Both the position numbers and the translations under genes were made by a program. A stretch of DNA of 64,000 bases from Saccharothrix luteola (GTDB lineage Bacteria; Actinomycetota; Actinomycetes; Mycobacteriales; Pseudonocardiaceae). The notes under the pieces are model-generated. The model had not been told where the DNA came from and did not search any database. It was given only the letters and a program-made list of their open reading frames with translations. Positions 24,186 through 33,546 of the stretch are shown in pieces (within the stretch, counting starts at the first letter, position 1; each line of letters begins with the position of its first letter). The stretch is taken from NCBI RefSeq assembly GCF_020859565.1, contig NZ_JAJHUO010000037.1, positions 35,775 through 99,774 of the forward strand, written 5' to 3'.

Positions 24186-25241
24186 TCAGCGAGGACGGCC
24201 GTAGAACTCGCTCAGCAGGAGCATCGCCGCCCCCGCCGCGACCACGTCTTCACCCAATGGGGTGATCGACACGTCCACCGGCAACCACTCGTCCTTGGGC
24301 AGTCTGGCGCGCACGCCGTCCAGGTAGGCGGCGGGTTCGGCGAGCACCGCGCGACCGGCCAGCACCACGTGGTCGATGTCGAGCAGCTGCACCAGGTCGG
24401 CCACCGCGACGCCGACGACGGACGTGGCCTCGACCAGGTCGCCCCGGGCGGCGGCGAGGTTGTGCAGCGCCTCGATGCACCCGCTGCGCCCGCACACGCA
24501 CGGCGGGCCGTCGAGCTGGATGGTGGTGTGCCCGTACTCCCCGGCGTTGGTCCGCACGCCCCGGTGCACGCGGCCGTCGAGGAGCATGCCGATGCCCAGA
24601 CCCGTGCCGACGAGCACGAGCACGGCGTCCCGCAGCTCCTCGCCGCGCCGCCACGCCTCGGCCACCACCGCCGTGTTCGTGTCCTTGTCGAGCACGACCG
24701 GCAGGCCGAGCCGCCGTTCGGCCAACGCGCGCAGCGGCACGTCCTGCCACTCGGACAGGCCGGTCGGGTAGTGCACGACGCCCGTGCGGTGGTCCAGCGG
24801 GCCGACGAACCCGATGCCCACCCCGAGGAGCCGGTCGCTGCGGAGCCGGTCGCTGCGCAGGCCGTCGACCAGCCGGTGCAGTTCCGCCACGAACGTCGGC
24901 GGGTCGAAGTCGCGCGGCAGCGGCGCGACCGCGCGGTCGAGCACGGTGCCCGCGAGGTCGGTCAGCACGACGCGCAGCTCGTCGCGCTCGACCTGGGCGC
25001 CGAGCGCGAGCCTGCTGTCGGCGACGAGCTTGAGCAGGGTGCGCGGCTTGCCGACGCCCACGTTGCGGGTGCCGGACTCGACCAGCAGGCCGTCGTCGAT
25101 GAGCCTGCTCACCACTTTGGACACCGCCTGCGGCGTGAGCCCGCTGCGGTCGGCCAGCTCCACCCTGGTCACGGCGCCGGATCTGGCCAACCCGAGCACC
25201 ACCGCGTCGTTGTACCCCCGCAGGAAGCGCAAGTTGGCCAC
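24186..25241 (-). CDS. ROK-family transcriptional regulator (second copy)
   Basis: A 351-residue NagC-like regulator: winged helix at residues 8-75 (RGYNDAVVLGLARSGAVTRV, LTPQAVSKVVSRLIDDGLLV), ROK body with GVGIGFVGPLD, and intact zinc motif GEYGH then CVCGRSGCIE near 245-265. A 15-bp tandem duplication near 24845 yields the repeated peptide SDRL-R-SDRL in the linker. It is divergent from the Gfo/Idh plus UPF0303 operon, with A/T-rich GCTTTTACTAC and GCTTTAATCAC half-sites in the 53-bp gap, and probably represses that operon in response to a sugar. Confidence 0.9.
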   Translation of the reverse strand: MANLRFLRGYNDAVVLGLARSGAVTRVELADRSGLTPQAVSKVVSRLIDDGLLVESGTRNVGVGKPRTLLKLVADSRLALGAQVERDELRVVLTDLAGTVLDRAVAPLPRDFDPPTFVAELHRLVDGLRSDRLRSDRLLGVGIGFVGPLDHRTGVVHYPTGLSEWQDVPLRALAERRLGLPVVLDKDTNTAVVAEAWRRGEELRDAVLVLVGTGLGIGMLLDGRVHRGVRTNAGEYGHTTIQLDGPPCVCGRSGCIEALHNLAAARGDLVEATSVVGVAVADLVQLLDIDHVVLAGRAVLAEPAAYLDGVRARLPKDEWLPVDVSITPLGEDVVAAGAAMLLLSEFYGRPR

Positions 25242-25294
25242 GGGTCCATCATCGCACCTGGCTTTTACTACACGCCGTTGCTTTAATCACTGCC

Positions 25295-26314
25295 ATGTCT
25301 CTCCGCACCGGACTGCTCGGCTACGGCATCGCCGGCCGGGTGTTCCACGCACCGCTCATCGCGGCGACGCCCGGCCTGGAGCTGAGCGCCGTCGTCACCT
25401 CGGACGCCACCCGCCGGGCGCACGTCGAGGCCACCCACCCCGGCGTCGCGCTGCCGGGCACGGTCGAGGAGCTGTTCGCGCTCGACCTGGACGTGGTCGT
25501 CGTCGCCACCCCGAACCGCACGCACGTGCCGCTGGCGCTGGCGGCGATCGAGGCCGGCATCGCGGTCGTGGTGGACAAGCCGTTCGCGCCTACCTCGGCG
25601 GACGCGCGCCGGGTGCTCCGGGCGGCGCGGGACCGGGACGTGCCGGTGACGGTGTTCCAGAACCGGCGGTGGGACAGCGACTTCCGCACGCTCCGGTCGC
25701 TGCTGGCCGAGGGCGCGCTGGGCACGGTGACGCGGTTCGAGTCGCGGTTCGAGCGGTGGGTGCCGGAGGTGTGGGACAACTGGCGCGAGTTCGGCGCGCC
25801 CGAAGAGGCGGGCGGGCTGCTGTACGACCTGGGCGCGCACCTCGTGGACCAGGCGTTGGAGCTGTTCGGCCCGGTGTCGGCCGTGTACGCGGAACTGGAC
25901 CTGCGGCGGCCGGGCGTCGAGGTGGACGACGACGTGTTCGTGGCGTTGACGCACGCGAACGGGGTGCGTTCACACCTTTGGGCCAGTTCCGCCGCTCCGG
26001 ACCACGGGCCGCGGTTCCGCGTGCTGGGCTCGACCGGCGCGTACGTCTCGCACGGCCTCGACCGCCAGGAAGAGGCCCTGGACGCCGGCAAGCCGTTTGA
26101 CGATTTGTCGACAAATGGCCGGTTGGGTGTGCTGGACGACGCGGAGGAGGTCGTCGGCCTGCCCGGCGCCTACTCCGAGTTCTACCGGCTGCTGGTGGCC
26201 GCGCTGACCGACGGCGGCCCGCTGCCGGTCGAGCCGGAGTCCGCCGTGCGCGCGCTCGACGTGATCGAGGCGGCGTTCGCCTCCGCCCGGACCGGACAGG
26301 TGGTGTCGCTGTGA
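25295..26314 (+). CDS. Gfo/Idh/MocA-family oxidoreductase
   Basis: A 339-residue NAD(P)-dependent sugar or cyclitol oxidoreductase. The Rossmann motif GLLGYGIAGRVFHAPLI is at the N-terminus, VVVATPNRTHVPLALAAIEA near 70, and the catalytic-lysine motif VVVDKPFAPTSADARR near 98. GGLLYDLGAHLVDQALELFG near 170 supplies the usual D-x-x-x-H pair. It is close to E. coli YdgJ/YhhX-type enzymes. It forms an operon with the next gene (GTGA overlap), under a divergent ROK regulator, so a role in sugar-derivative catabolism is likely. Substrate unknown. Confidence 0.92.
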   Translation: MSLRTGLLGYGIAGRVFHAPLIAATPGLELSAVVTSDATRRAHVEATHPGVALPGTVEELFALDLDVVVVATPNRTHVPLALAAIEAGIAVVVDKPFAPTSADARRVLRAARDRDVPVTVFQNRRWDSDFRTLRSLLAEGALGTVTRFESRFERWVPEVWDNWREFGAPEEAGGLLYDLGAHLVDQALELFGPVSAVYAELDLRRPGVEVDDDVFVALTHANGVRSHLWASSAAPDHGPRFRVLGSTGAYVSHGLDRQEEALDAGKPFDDLSTNGRLGVLDDAEEVVGLPGAYSEFYRLLVAALTDGGPLPVEPESAVRALDVIEAAFASARTGQVVSL

Positions 26315-26772
26315 GCTTGCTGGAGACGTTGGCCGAGCAGGAGTCCCGGCTGGTGTTCACGTCGTTCGACAACGAGGTGGCGCTGGCACTGGGCGCGTTC
26401 CTGCTGGCCGCCGCGCGCGAGCGGTCGCTGCCCGTGACGATCTCGGTGCGCCGGGGCCGGCAGCGCCTGTTCCACGCGGCGCTGCCGGGCACGTCGGCGG
26501 ACAACGACGAGTGGATCGACCGCAAGAGCCGCGTGGTGGACCGCTACGGGCAGAGCTCCTACCGGGTCGGCGAGAGCTTCCGGGCGAGCGGCAAGACGTT
26601 CGAGGCGGACTCGCGGCTCGACCCCGACCGCTACGCCGCGCACGGCGGCGTGTTCCCGGTGAACGTGGCCGGTGTCGGCCTGGTCGGCACCGTCGGCGTG
26701 TCCGGCCTGCCCCAGGCCGAGGACCACGCGTTCGTCGTGGAGCAGGTGGAGAAGTTCCTGGCCGCCGACTAG
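26311..26772 (+). CDS. UPF0303/heme-degrading-domain (GlcG/HbpS-like) protein
   Basis: A 153-residue protein of the UPF0303 group in the HbpS/GlcG-like fold. Recognisable parts are RLVFTSFDNEVALALGAFLL, VTISVRRGRQRLFHAALPGT, DNDEWIDRKSRVVDRYGQSS and GVGLVGTVGVSGLPQAEDHA. The GTG start overlaps the Gfo/Idh stop, giving translational coupling. In many genomes this pair co-occurs with sugar-metabolism genes; heme degradation is only a database label carried from distant relatives. A 15-bp hairpin follows 43 bp after the stop. Confidence 0.85.
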   Translation: MSLLETLAEQESRLVFTSFDNEVALALGAFLLAAARERSLPVTISVRRGRQRLFHAALPGTSADNDEWIDRKSRVVDRYGQSSYRVGESFRASGKTFEADSRLDPDRYAAHGGVFPVNVAGVGLVGTVGVSGLPQAEDHAFVVEQVEKFLAAD

Positions 26773-26815
26773 ACCCGGGCGCGGCGGCGCCGCCCGGCCG
26801 CCGCGCTCTTCCCCA

Positions 26816-26852
26816 CCCGACGGCCCGTCCTGCCCCCGGACGGGCCGTCGGG
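26816..26852. terminator. Bidirectional terminator between UPF0303 and ECF41 genes
   Basis: Perfect 15-bp stem 26816-26830 with 26838-26852 (core CGACGGCCCGTCC and GGACGGGCCGTCG) and seven-base loop. Lies between convergent genes. Confidence 0.8.
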
Positions 26853-26854
26853 CG

Positions 26855-27739
26855 TCAGCGCCCCGTGCCGTCGAGGTCGAAGCCGGCCAGCCGGTCGGGG
26901 TCGGACAGGATGTCGATCCCGACGATCCGACCGTCGGCGACGGTGAACGCCATGATCGAGAACAGCTCGCCGTCGACGGTGTTGACCAGCCCGGCCGTGC
27001 CGTTGACCAGCGCGGGACGCGCGGTCGCGAGGGTGGCCATGCGGTGGAACGTGTCGAGCTGCCCGGCCACGGCCTCGGCGCCGTGCAGGACACGCATGCC
27101 GGCGAGCGCCTTGCCGCTGTCGGCGCGCAGCGTGACGTCGGGGTCGAGCACGGCCAGCAGGGCCGTGAGGTCGCCACCGCGCGCGGCGACCAGGAAGGCG
27201 TCGACGACGCGGCGTTGGGCGGTCGGGTCGGGGTCCGGCGCGGGCGCCGCGCCCTGGACCCGTTGCCGGGCCCGGCTGGCCAGCTTCCTGGCCGCGACCG
27301 GCGTGCGGTCCAGGATCGGGGCGATCTCCTCGAACGGCAGGCCGAACAGGTCGTGCAGGACGAACGCCAGCCGTTCGGCGGGGTTGAGCGATTCCAGCAC
27401 CACCAGCAGCGCCAGACCCACCGAGTCGGCCATCAGCACCCGGTGCTCGGGGTCGGCGACCTCGTCGGTGACGACCGGGTCGGGCAGGTGGTCGTCGAGC
27501 GGGTCCTCGCGGCGCTGCCGGCGTGAGCGCAGCACGTCGAGGCAGACCCGGCCGACGACCGTGGTGAGCCAGCCGCCGAGGTTGTCGATGTCCTCGGCCT
27601 CGGAGCGGGCCAGCCGCAGCCAGGCCTCCTGGACGGCGTCGTCGGCCTCGGTCAGGCAGCCGAGCATCCGGTGGGCCACCGCCTTCAGGTGCCCGCGGTG
27701 CTCCTCGAAGCGCCGGGCCAGGAAGTCGCTGTCGTTCAT
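26855..27739 (-). CDS. ECF41-group RNA polymerase sigma factor with SnoaL-like domain
   Basis: A 294-residue sigma factor. Region 2 is near residues 8-75 (FEEHRGHLKAVAHRMLGCLT, DAVQEAWLRLARSE, LGGWLTTVVGRVCLDVLRSR), and the inter-region linker HLPDPV corresponds to the ECF41 WLPEP motif. Region 4 is at 115-170 (LNPAERLAFVLHDLFGLPFE, RKLASRARQRV), then a SnoaL/NTF2-like domain. DPDRL near the C-terminus matches the regulatory NPDKL motif of this group. The ATG at 27739 follows GAGAGG by five bases. No anti-sigma gene. Its own promoter and that of the divergent target gene both match ECF41 sequences. Confidence 0.93.
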   Translation of the reverse strand: MNDSDFLARRFEEHRGHLKAVAHRMLGCLTEADDAVQEAWLRLARSEAEDIDNLGGWLTTVVGRVCLDVLRSRRQRREDPLDDHLPDPVVTDEVADPEHRVLMADSVGLALLVVLESLNPAERLAFVLHDLFGLPFEEIAPILDRTPVAARKLASRARQRVQGAAPAPDPDPTAQRRVVDAFLVAARGGDLTALLAVLDPDVTLRADSGKALAGMRVLHGAEAVAGQLDTFHRMATLATARPALVNGTAGLVNTVDGELFSIMAFTVADGRIVGIDILSDPDRLAGFDLDGTGR

Positions 27740-27770
27740 GGTCACCTCTCGTGTCGGCGGTCGAACCGAT

Positions 27771-27797
27771 GACGAACGGGACGCCCGCGATGTGACC
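27771..27797 (-). promoter_or_regulatory. ECF41-type autoregulatory promoter
   Basis: On the minus strand GGTCACA (27797-27791), 16-base spacer, CGTC (27774-27771). Published ECF41 promoters read TGTCACA and CGTC. It is located 32 bp upstream of the sigma gene and mirrored by the promoter at 27849. Confidence 0.75.
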
Positions 27798-27802
27798 GGC
27801 GG

Positions 27803-27828
27803 GGTCCGGTCACGTTCTTGACCGGACC
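27803..27828. repeat. 10-bp perfect inverted repeat between the two ECF41 promoters
   Basis: GGTCCGGTCA (27803-27812), CGTTCT, TGACCGGACC (27819-27828). Centred between the divergent ECF41-type promoters, so it could bind a further regulator acting on both; no such regulator is adjacent. Confidence 0.5.
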
Positions 27829-27848
27829 ACGGATCCCTCGGGCGCCGC

Positions 27849-27875
27849 GGTCACATCCGCGCCTCGGGACGCGTC
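27849..27875 (+). promoter_or_regulatory. ECF41-type promoter of the CMD-like target gene
   Basis: GGTCACA (27849-27855), 16-base spacer, CGTC (27872-27875), about 40 bp upstream of the carboxymuconolactone-decarboxylase-like gene. Same boxes and spacing as the divergent sigma-gene promoter. Confidence 0.78.
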
Positions 27876-27916
27876 AGTGCAGTGACCGCAACGAAATCCG
27901 AAAGGACAGGTCCACG

Positions 27917-28411
27917 ATGACCGCCACCCAGAACGCCCTCCAGTCGCGCCTGCCCAACCCCGCCGCGCTCATCCCCGAGTTCGCGCAGGTCGCAGGAGCC
28001 CTGTTCCAGGCCGTCGGCAACGGCTCGATCCCGCAGCTCACCATCAGCCTGGTGCACCTGCGCGCGGGGCAGCTCGTCGGCAGCACCTACCTGACCACCC
28101 TGCACACCGGCAACCTCCGGAGGGCAGGCGAGTCGGAGGAGCGCATCACCGCCGTCGCGTCCTGGCGCGACGCGCCGCACTTCACCGCCGCCGAACGGGC
28201 CGCGCTGGCACTCGTCGACGCCGTGCTCACCCCCGACCCGCACGGCGAGCGCGTCACCGACGAGCTGTACGCCCTGGCGTCCACCCACTACGACGACAAG
28301 GCGCTGGCCACGTTGACCACGGCGATCGGCCAGGTCTGCTTCTTCATCCCCGTCGCCCTCATCGGCAAGCCGCTGCCGGGCGTCGCGCCCGCGGAGCAGT
28401 GGCGGGCCTGA
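27917..28411 (+). CDS. Carboxymuconolactone decarboxylase/AhpD-like protein lacking the CxxC site
   Basis: A 164-residue protein of the CMD/AhpD family, the classic target gene of ECF41 sigma factors. The fold signatures are there: LTISLVHLRAGQLVGSTYLT with TLHTGNLRRAGESEERITAV and VASWRD, then FTAAERAALALVDAVL. In active relatives the stretch around residue 55-60 reads GC-x-x-C; here it is G-S-T-Y-L, so both redox cysteines are gone while the following histidine stays. Alkylhydroperoxidase-type disulfide chemistry is therefore unlikely. ATG 27917 follows AAAGGA; upstream in-frame readings run through the promoter. A strong hairpin follows the stop. Confidence 0.9.
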   Translation: MTATQNALQSRLPNPAALIPEFAQVAGALFQAVGNGSIPQLTISLVHLRAGQLVGSTYLTTLHTGNLRRAGESEERITAVASWRDAPHFTAAERAALALVDAVLTPDPHGERVTDELYALASTHYDDKALATLTTAIGQVCFFIPVALIGKPLPGVAPAEQWRA

Positions 28412-28419
28412 GCCGCGCA

Positions 28420-28455
28420 GCGGTGGGGGCGCCCGGTCCCGGTCGCCCCCACCGC
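28420..28455. terminator. Bidirectional terminator between CMD-like and serine hydrolase genes
   Basis: Perfect 12-bp stem GCGGTGGGGGCG (28420-28431) and CGCCCCCACCGC (28444-28455) with a 12-base loop, between convergent genes. Confidence 0.78.
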
Positions 28456-28473
28456 GTCAGCACGTCGGCGTTG

Positions 28474-29583
28474 TCAGCAGAACACCTCGTTCAACAGCTC
28501 CTCGTACCCCTCGACCTGGCCCGGGTCCGGGGCCGAGGTCAGCGACGCCGTCAGCCGGGTCTTCGTGTCCGGCGTGCTGATCGTCAGGCTGGAGTAGCCG
28601 GGGATGCCGCCGCCGTGGCCCCAGACCACCACGCCGCACGGCAGGTCCGTCTTCTCGATGCCCAACCCGTAGCCGTTGGAGTTCGGCAACGTCGACGTCA
28701 GCTCCGCCTGCTGCGCCGGCCGCAGCAGGCGGCCGTCCAGCAGCGCGTCCAGGAACCGGTCGAGGTCGGCCGTCGTGGAGATCATCTCGCCCGCCGCGTA
28801 CGCGACCGACGGGTTGAACCCGGTGATGTCGACGACCTGCCCGCCGGCCCTGATGTAGCCGTGCGCGTGCGGACCGGGGATGCCGGTGCGGGTGCCGGGC
28901 ACGGAGGTCGACCGCAGGCCCAGCGGGCGCAGCACGCGCTGCTCCACCGCCGCGGCGTAGGGCCGGCCGGTGACCTTCTCCACCAGCATCCCGGCGACGA
29001 CGTAGTTGGTGTTCGAGTAGTTCCAGCCGGTGCCGGGCTGGAAGTCCAGCGGCTGCGCCGTGGACAGGGCGACCAGCTCGGTCGGCGCCCACGTCTTGTA
29101 CCGGATGGACAGCACGCCGTCCGGGCCGAGCGGCAGCGCGGCCGTGTAGTTGTAGAGCCCGCTGGTGTGCTGCAGCAGGTGCCGCACGGTGATCCGGTCA
29201 CCGTCCGGCAGCAGGCCGGGCAGGTACCGCTGCACCGGCGCGTCGAGCTCCACCTTCCCCTCGCCGACCAGCTGGAGCACCACGGTCGACACGAACGTCT
29301 TGGTGATGCTGCCGACCCGGAACCGGCCGTCGGTCGGCACCGGGCGCGGCGAGTCGACCTCCGCCGTGCCGGCGCGGGCGGTGAACTGCTGCCGCCCGTC
29401 GCTGACGCGGACCTGGACCCCCTGACCCCCGGTGCGCGCCATGGCGTCCACCGCCCGTTGGACGACCTGCCGGTCGATCCGGCCCCCCTGCTCGACCGAC
29501 GGTTCGGCCAACGCCGTCCCCCCGACCCCCACGACCGCCAACCCCACCACGGCGGCCAGGGCGATACCCCTCTTGCCCGTCAA
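28474..29583 (-). CDS. Secreted serine hydrolase of the beta-lactamase/D-alanyl-D-alanine carboxypeptidase class
   Basis: A 369-residue exported class C-type hydrolase. Signal peptide MTGKRGIALAAVVGLAVVGV is cleaved near ALAEPS. The nucleophile tetrad S-I-T-K is in RVGSITKTFVSTVVLQLVGE near residue 95, Y-S-N in GTGWNYSNTNYVVAGMLVEK near 185, and H-G-G in VVWGHGGGIPGYSS near 325, which completes the SxxK/YxN/HxG set. It may act on peptidoglycan peptides, D-amino-acid peptides or esters; it lacks clear beta-lactamase specificity. Divergent from the chitinase promoter region. Confidence 0.9.
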   Translation of the reverse strand: MTGKRGIALAAVVGLAVVGVGGTALAEPSVEQGGRIDRQVVQRAVDAMARTGGQGVQVRVSDGRQQFTARAGTAEVDSPRPVPTDGRFRVGSITKTFVSTVVLQLVGEGKVELDAPVQRYLPGLLPDGDRITVRHLLQHTSGLYNYTAALPLGPDGVLSIRYKTWAPTELVALSTAQPLDFQPGTGWNYSNTNYVVAGMLVEKVTGRPYAAAVEQRVLRPLGLRSTSVPGTRTGIPGPHAHGYIRAGGQVVDITGFNPSVAYAAGEMISTTADLDRFLDALLDGRLLRPAQQAELTSTLPNSNGYGLGIEKTDLPCGVVVWGHGGGIPGYSSLTISTPDTKTRLTASLTSAPDPGQVEGYEELLNEVFC

Positions 29584-29702
29584 CGTGTTCCTCCCTCGGT
29601 CACGTCGCCGACCCCTTCGGCGGGTTCGAGTCTGGCCGTCCGGCGGCGTTCGGGCGTCGGACCCTGGTCTGGGAGGGGATCAGACTTTAGGCTCGTCCAC
29701 CC

Positions 29703-29750
29703 CTAGTGGTCGGGCGTCTTCGGAACCGGTTCCGAAGGGGTTGCCACTAG
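29703..29750. promoter_or_regulatory. Nested palindrome with a perfect 20-bp core upstream of the chitinase gene
   Basis: Core CTTCGGAACCGGTTCCGAAG (29718-29737) is perfectly symmetric; CTAGTGG (29703-29709) and CCACTAG (29744-29750) flank it. A CG-centred palindrome of this kind suits a LacI-family operator, but the whole could also be a terminator. It lies between divergent genes, 98 bp from the chitinase start and 120 bp from the serine hydrolase start. Confidence 0.55.
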
Positions 29751-29769
29751 TCCGTTCGAGTGACGCCAA

Positions 29770-29810
29770 TGGTCTAGACCTTGACCGTGAAGTGGTCTGA
29801 ACCACATCGT
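29770..29810 (+). promoter_or_regulatory. Chitinase promoter with two DasR-type direct repeats
   Basis: TGGTCTAGACCT (29770-29781) and TGGTCTGAACCA (29793-29804) repeat in direct orientation around TTGACC (29781-29786) with CATCGT (29805-29810) as possible -10. Streptomyces chitinase promoters carry such 12-bp direct repeats, which are DasR-binding sites responding to glucosamine-6-phosphate. Confidence 0.7.
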
Positions 29811-29847
29811 GGGTCAACCCTGCACTCCTTTCCTGACAAGGAGCACG

Positions 29848-31479
<1,632 letters not shown>

Positions 31480-31497
31480 CCCCTGCACCACGCGAAC

Positions 31498-31527
31498 GGG
31501 CCCTGCGGGCAACCTCCCGCAGGGCCC
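31498..31527 (+). terminator. Terminator hairpin after the chitinase
   Basis: Perfect 12-bp stem GGGCCCTGCGGG (31498-31509), loop CAACCT, CCCGCAGGGCCC (31516-31527), followed by TTC. Confidence 0.8.
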
Positions 31528-31531
31528 TTCG

Positions 31532-31630
31532 CCGTCCTGAACGTTGAACTCGGGGTGCTTGAACGTAGGACACGCCTGTTCTGAACGTAGGACTCGCGCG
31601 ACGCGAACGTAGGACTCGCGCGACTAGACG
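31532..31630. repeat. 22-bp tandem repeat array at a convergent junction (site 3)
   Basis: Tail GTCCTGAAC, then units at 31543 (GTTGAACTCGGGG), 31565 (GTAGGACACGCC), 31587 and 31609 (GTAGGACTCGCGCGAC), each 22 bp and same orientation. The last unit includes the TAG stop (31626-31624) of the minus-strand carboxypeptidase gene. It follows the chitinase terminator. Confidence 0.88.
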
Positions 31631-33393
31631 GTCAGGCTCCACGAAGCGATGTGCCCGGTGTCGGCCGAGTACACGTCCTGGACCCGGAGCTGCCACGCGC
31701 CGTTGCGCGCCTCCGACGAGACGTTCGCGGTGTACGTGGTGTCGATGTTGTCGCCCGAGTCGTTGTTCGACGCCTTCAGGCGGTACGCCGTGCCGTCCGG
31801 CGCGACCAGGTCGATCACCAGGTCACCCCGGTAGGTGTGCACGATGTGCACCTCCACCTGCGACGTCGCCGAAGCGGTCCCCTCGCAGCCGGCGATGGTG
31901 ATCGTGCTGGTCACCGCCGCCCCGTTGTCCGGGATGGCGACGTCGGCGTCGTTGGTCGCCTTGGCGCACCCGACCGGCGGGTTGCCACCGCCGCCGTACG
32001 GGTTGGCCGCCTTCTTCGCCGCGTACATCAGCATCGGCTTCGTCTTCGGCCAGAACGTCGACGCCTGGCACGAGTACGCCGGGAAGAACCCGGAGCACGT
32101 CCCCGACGACGGCCCGATCTCCCACACGAACGACGCCACGCCCAGGTCGTCGTACACCCAGTCGTCCGTCGCGCCGGCCGCGTTGTAGAGCACCTCGCCC
32201 GGCTGCCCGTACTGCCAACCGCCTGCCAACGTCGCCATGTCCTTCGCCATGGCCCGCAACGGCGCGTCGTTGCCCGTCTTGTACTGCGTCGTCCAGCCCC
32301 ACGGGAACAGCACCAGGTTCGAGTAGCTGTGCATGGAGATCACGACACCGGTCGTGTCGGCCGGCGCGGCGTCGGTGGTGCCGGTGCCGCGGCGGTCGCG
32401 GTACAGGTTGCGCCACAGCGCCTGCAACGCCCGCGTCTCCACCTCGGAGTTCGCCGACGGCCCCTTGTACGTCTGGTCGCACGGGTTGGACGACGTGCCC
32501 GCGCCGCCCCAGTGCGAGTCGGTGTTGCGGTTGAGGTCGATGCCGATCTGCGACGACGACGTGCCGGAGCAGTTCGACCCGTTCGTGGTGTTGGCGTTCT
32601 TGCGCTGGTAGCGCGGCGAGTTGCCGCCCTGCTGCACGATGTTCACGCCGTCCGGGTTGGCGATCGGCACGACCCACACCTCGGTCGTGTCCAGCAGCGC
32701 CGTGACCTCGGCGTCGACCCCGTAGCCGGTGGTCAGGTGGTCGATCCACTTCCACGCCGTGTCACCGGTGGTGAGCTCGCGGGCGTGCAGCTGGCCCATC
32801 ACGAAGAACCGGGGCTTCGGCGCGGACGGGTTCAGCGCGCAGTCGCCCGCGTTCTTCTTGGTGATGCAGATGGCGCGCAGGTCGTACCCGCCCGCGCCCT
32901 GCGTCTTCTTCCAGGAGTCGCCGTAGTCGACCAACGTGGTCAGCGCGGGGTACTGCTGCCCGACCAGGTCCAGGTGCGACCAGTGGGCGTTGATCGTGCG
33001 GTAGCCGCCGTAGTAGGTCTCGTTGATGTCGGCGGCGTCGAAGGTCGGCGACTGCGACTTCTTCGCGGGCGGCTGCCACTCGGGCGCGGGCAGCACCTCG
33101 TCGATCACGGCGGTGAAGCCGGCCTGCTTGAGACCGCCGCCGGTGCTCGCGTCACCGAGCACGAACAGGTAGTCGCCGTCACGGTCCTCCAGCACGTCGA
33201 AGCCGCGCCCGAGCAGGTTCTGGGCGGCGGCGCCGAGCGGCGCGTGGACCTTGTAGACGTAGGTCGGACCGGCTTGGACGGCGGCGGTCTCGGGTGCGGG
33301 ACCGGCGGTTCCGGGTACGCCCCCGGTGACCACCGCCGCCGCCGCGACGCCGGCCACGGCCAGCGTCAGCAGTGAACGTCTGGTCGACTTCAC
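31624..33393 (-). CDS. Secreted M14-family zinc carboxypeptidase with C-terminal P-like domain
   Basis: A 589-residue exported metallopeptidase. Signal peptide covers residues 1-30, a pro-region 40-100, and the M14 catalytic domain 125-460. Zinc ligands are His203 and Glu206 in MGQLHARE and His355 in VVISMHSYSN. The substrate-binding motif is IGIDLNRNTDSHWGG, and the general base Glu425 is in SFVWEIGPSSG. Residues 475-589 form a beta-sandwich of the proprotein convertase P/subtilisin-kexin type (VEVHIVHTYRGDLVIDLVAP, WQLRVQDVYSADTGHIASWS). It likely removes C-terminal residues of extracellular peptides, in keeping with the chitinase next door. Confidence 0.95.
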   Translation of the reverse strand: MKSTRRSLLTLAVAGVAAAAVVTGGVPGTAGPAPETAAVQAGPTYVYKVHAPLGAAAQNLLGRGFDVLEDRDGDYLFVLGDASTGGGLKQAGFTAVIDEVLPAPEWQPPAKKSQSPTFDAADINETYYGGYRTINAHWSHLDLVGQQYPALTTLVDYGDSWKKTQGAGGYDLRAICITKKNAGDCALNPSAPKPRFFVMGQLHARELTTGDTAWKWIDHLTTGYGVDAEVTALLDTTEVWVVPIANPDGVNIVQQGGNSPRYQRKNANTTNGSNCSGTSSSQIGIDLNRNTDSHWGGAGTSSNPCDQTYKGPSANSEVETRALQALWRNLYRDRRGTGTTDAAPADTTGVVISMHSYSNLVLFPWGWTTQYKTGNDAPLRAMAKDMATLAGGWQYGQPGEVLYNAAGATDDWVYDDLGVASFVWEIGPSSGTCSGFFPAYSCQASTFWPKTKPMLMYAAKKAANPYGGGGNPPVGCAKATNDADVAIPDNGAAVTSTITIAGCEGTASATSQVEVHIVHTYRGDLVIDLVAPDGTAYRLKASNNDSGDNIDTTYTANVSSEARNGAWQLRVQDVYSADTGHIASWSLTV

Positions 33394-33546
33394 GGTTGTT
33401 CCTCCTAGGCAGGGTTGAGCAGGAGGATGAGGGACGGACCACCTCCTTGCACACCCGCCAATCGGCCATTGCTCAGCGTGATGACATGGGGTTTTGACCG
33501 GAGCCGGTGAGGTACCCCGGCGCTTGGTCCGGATGGAGGAGGAGTC

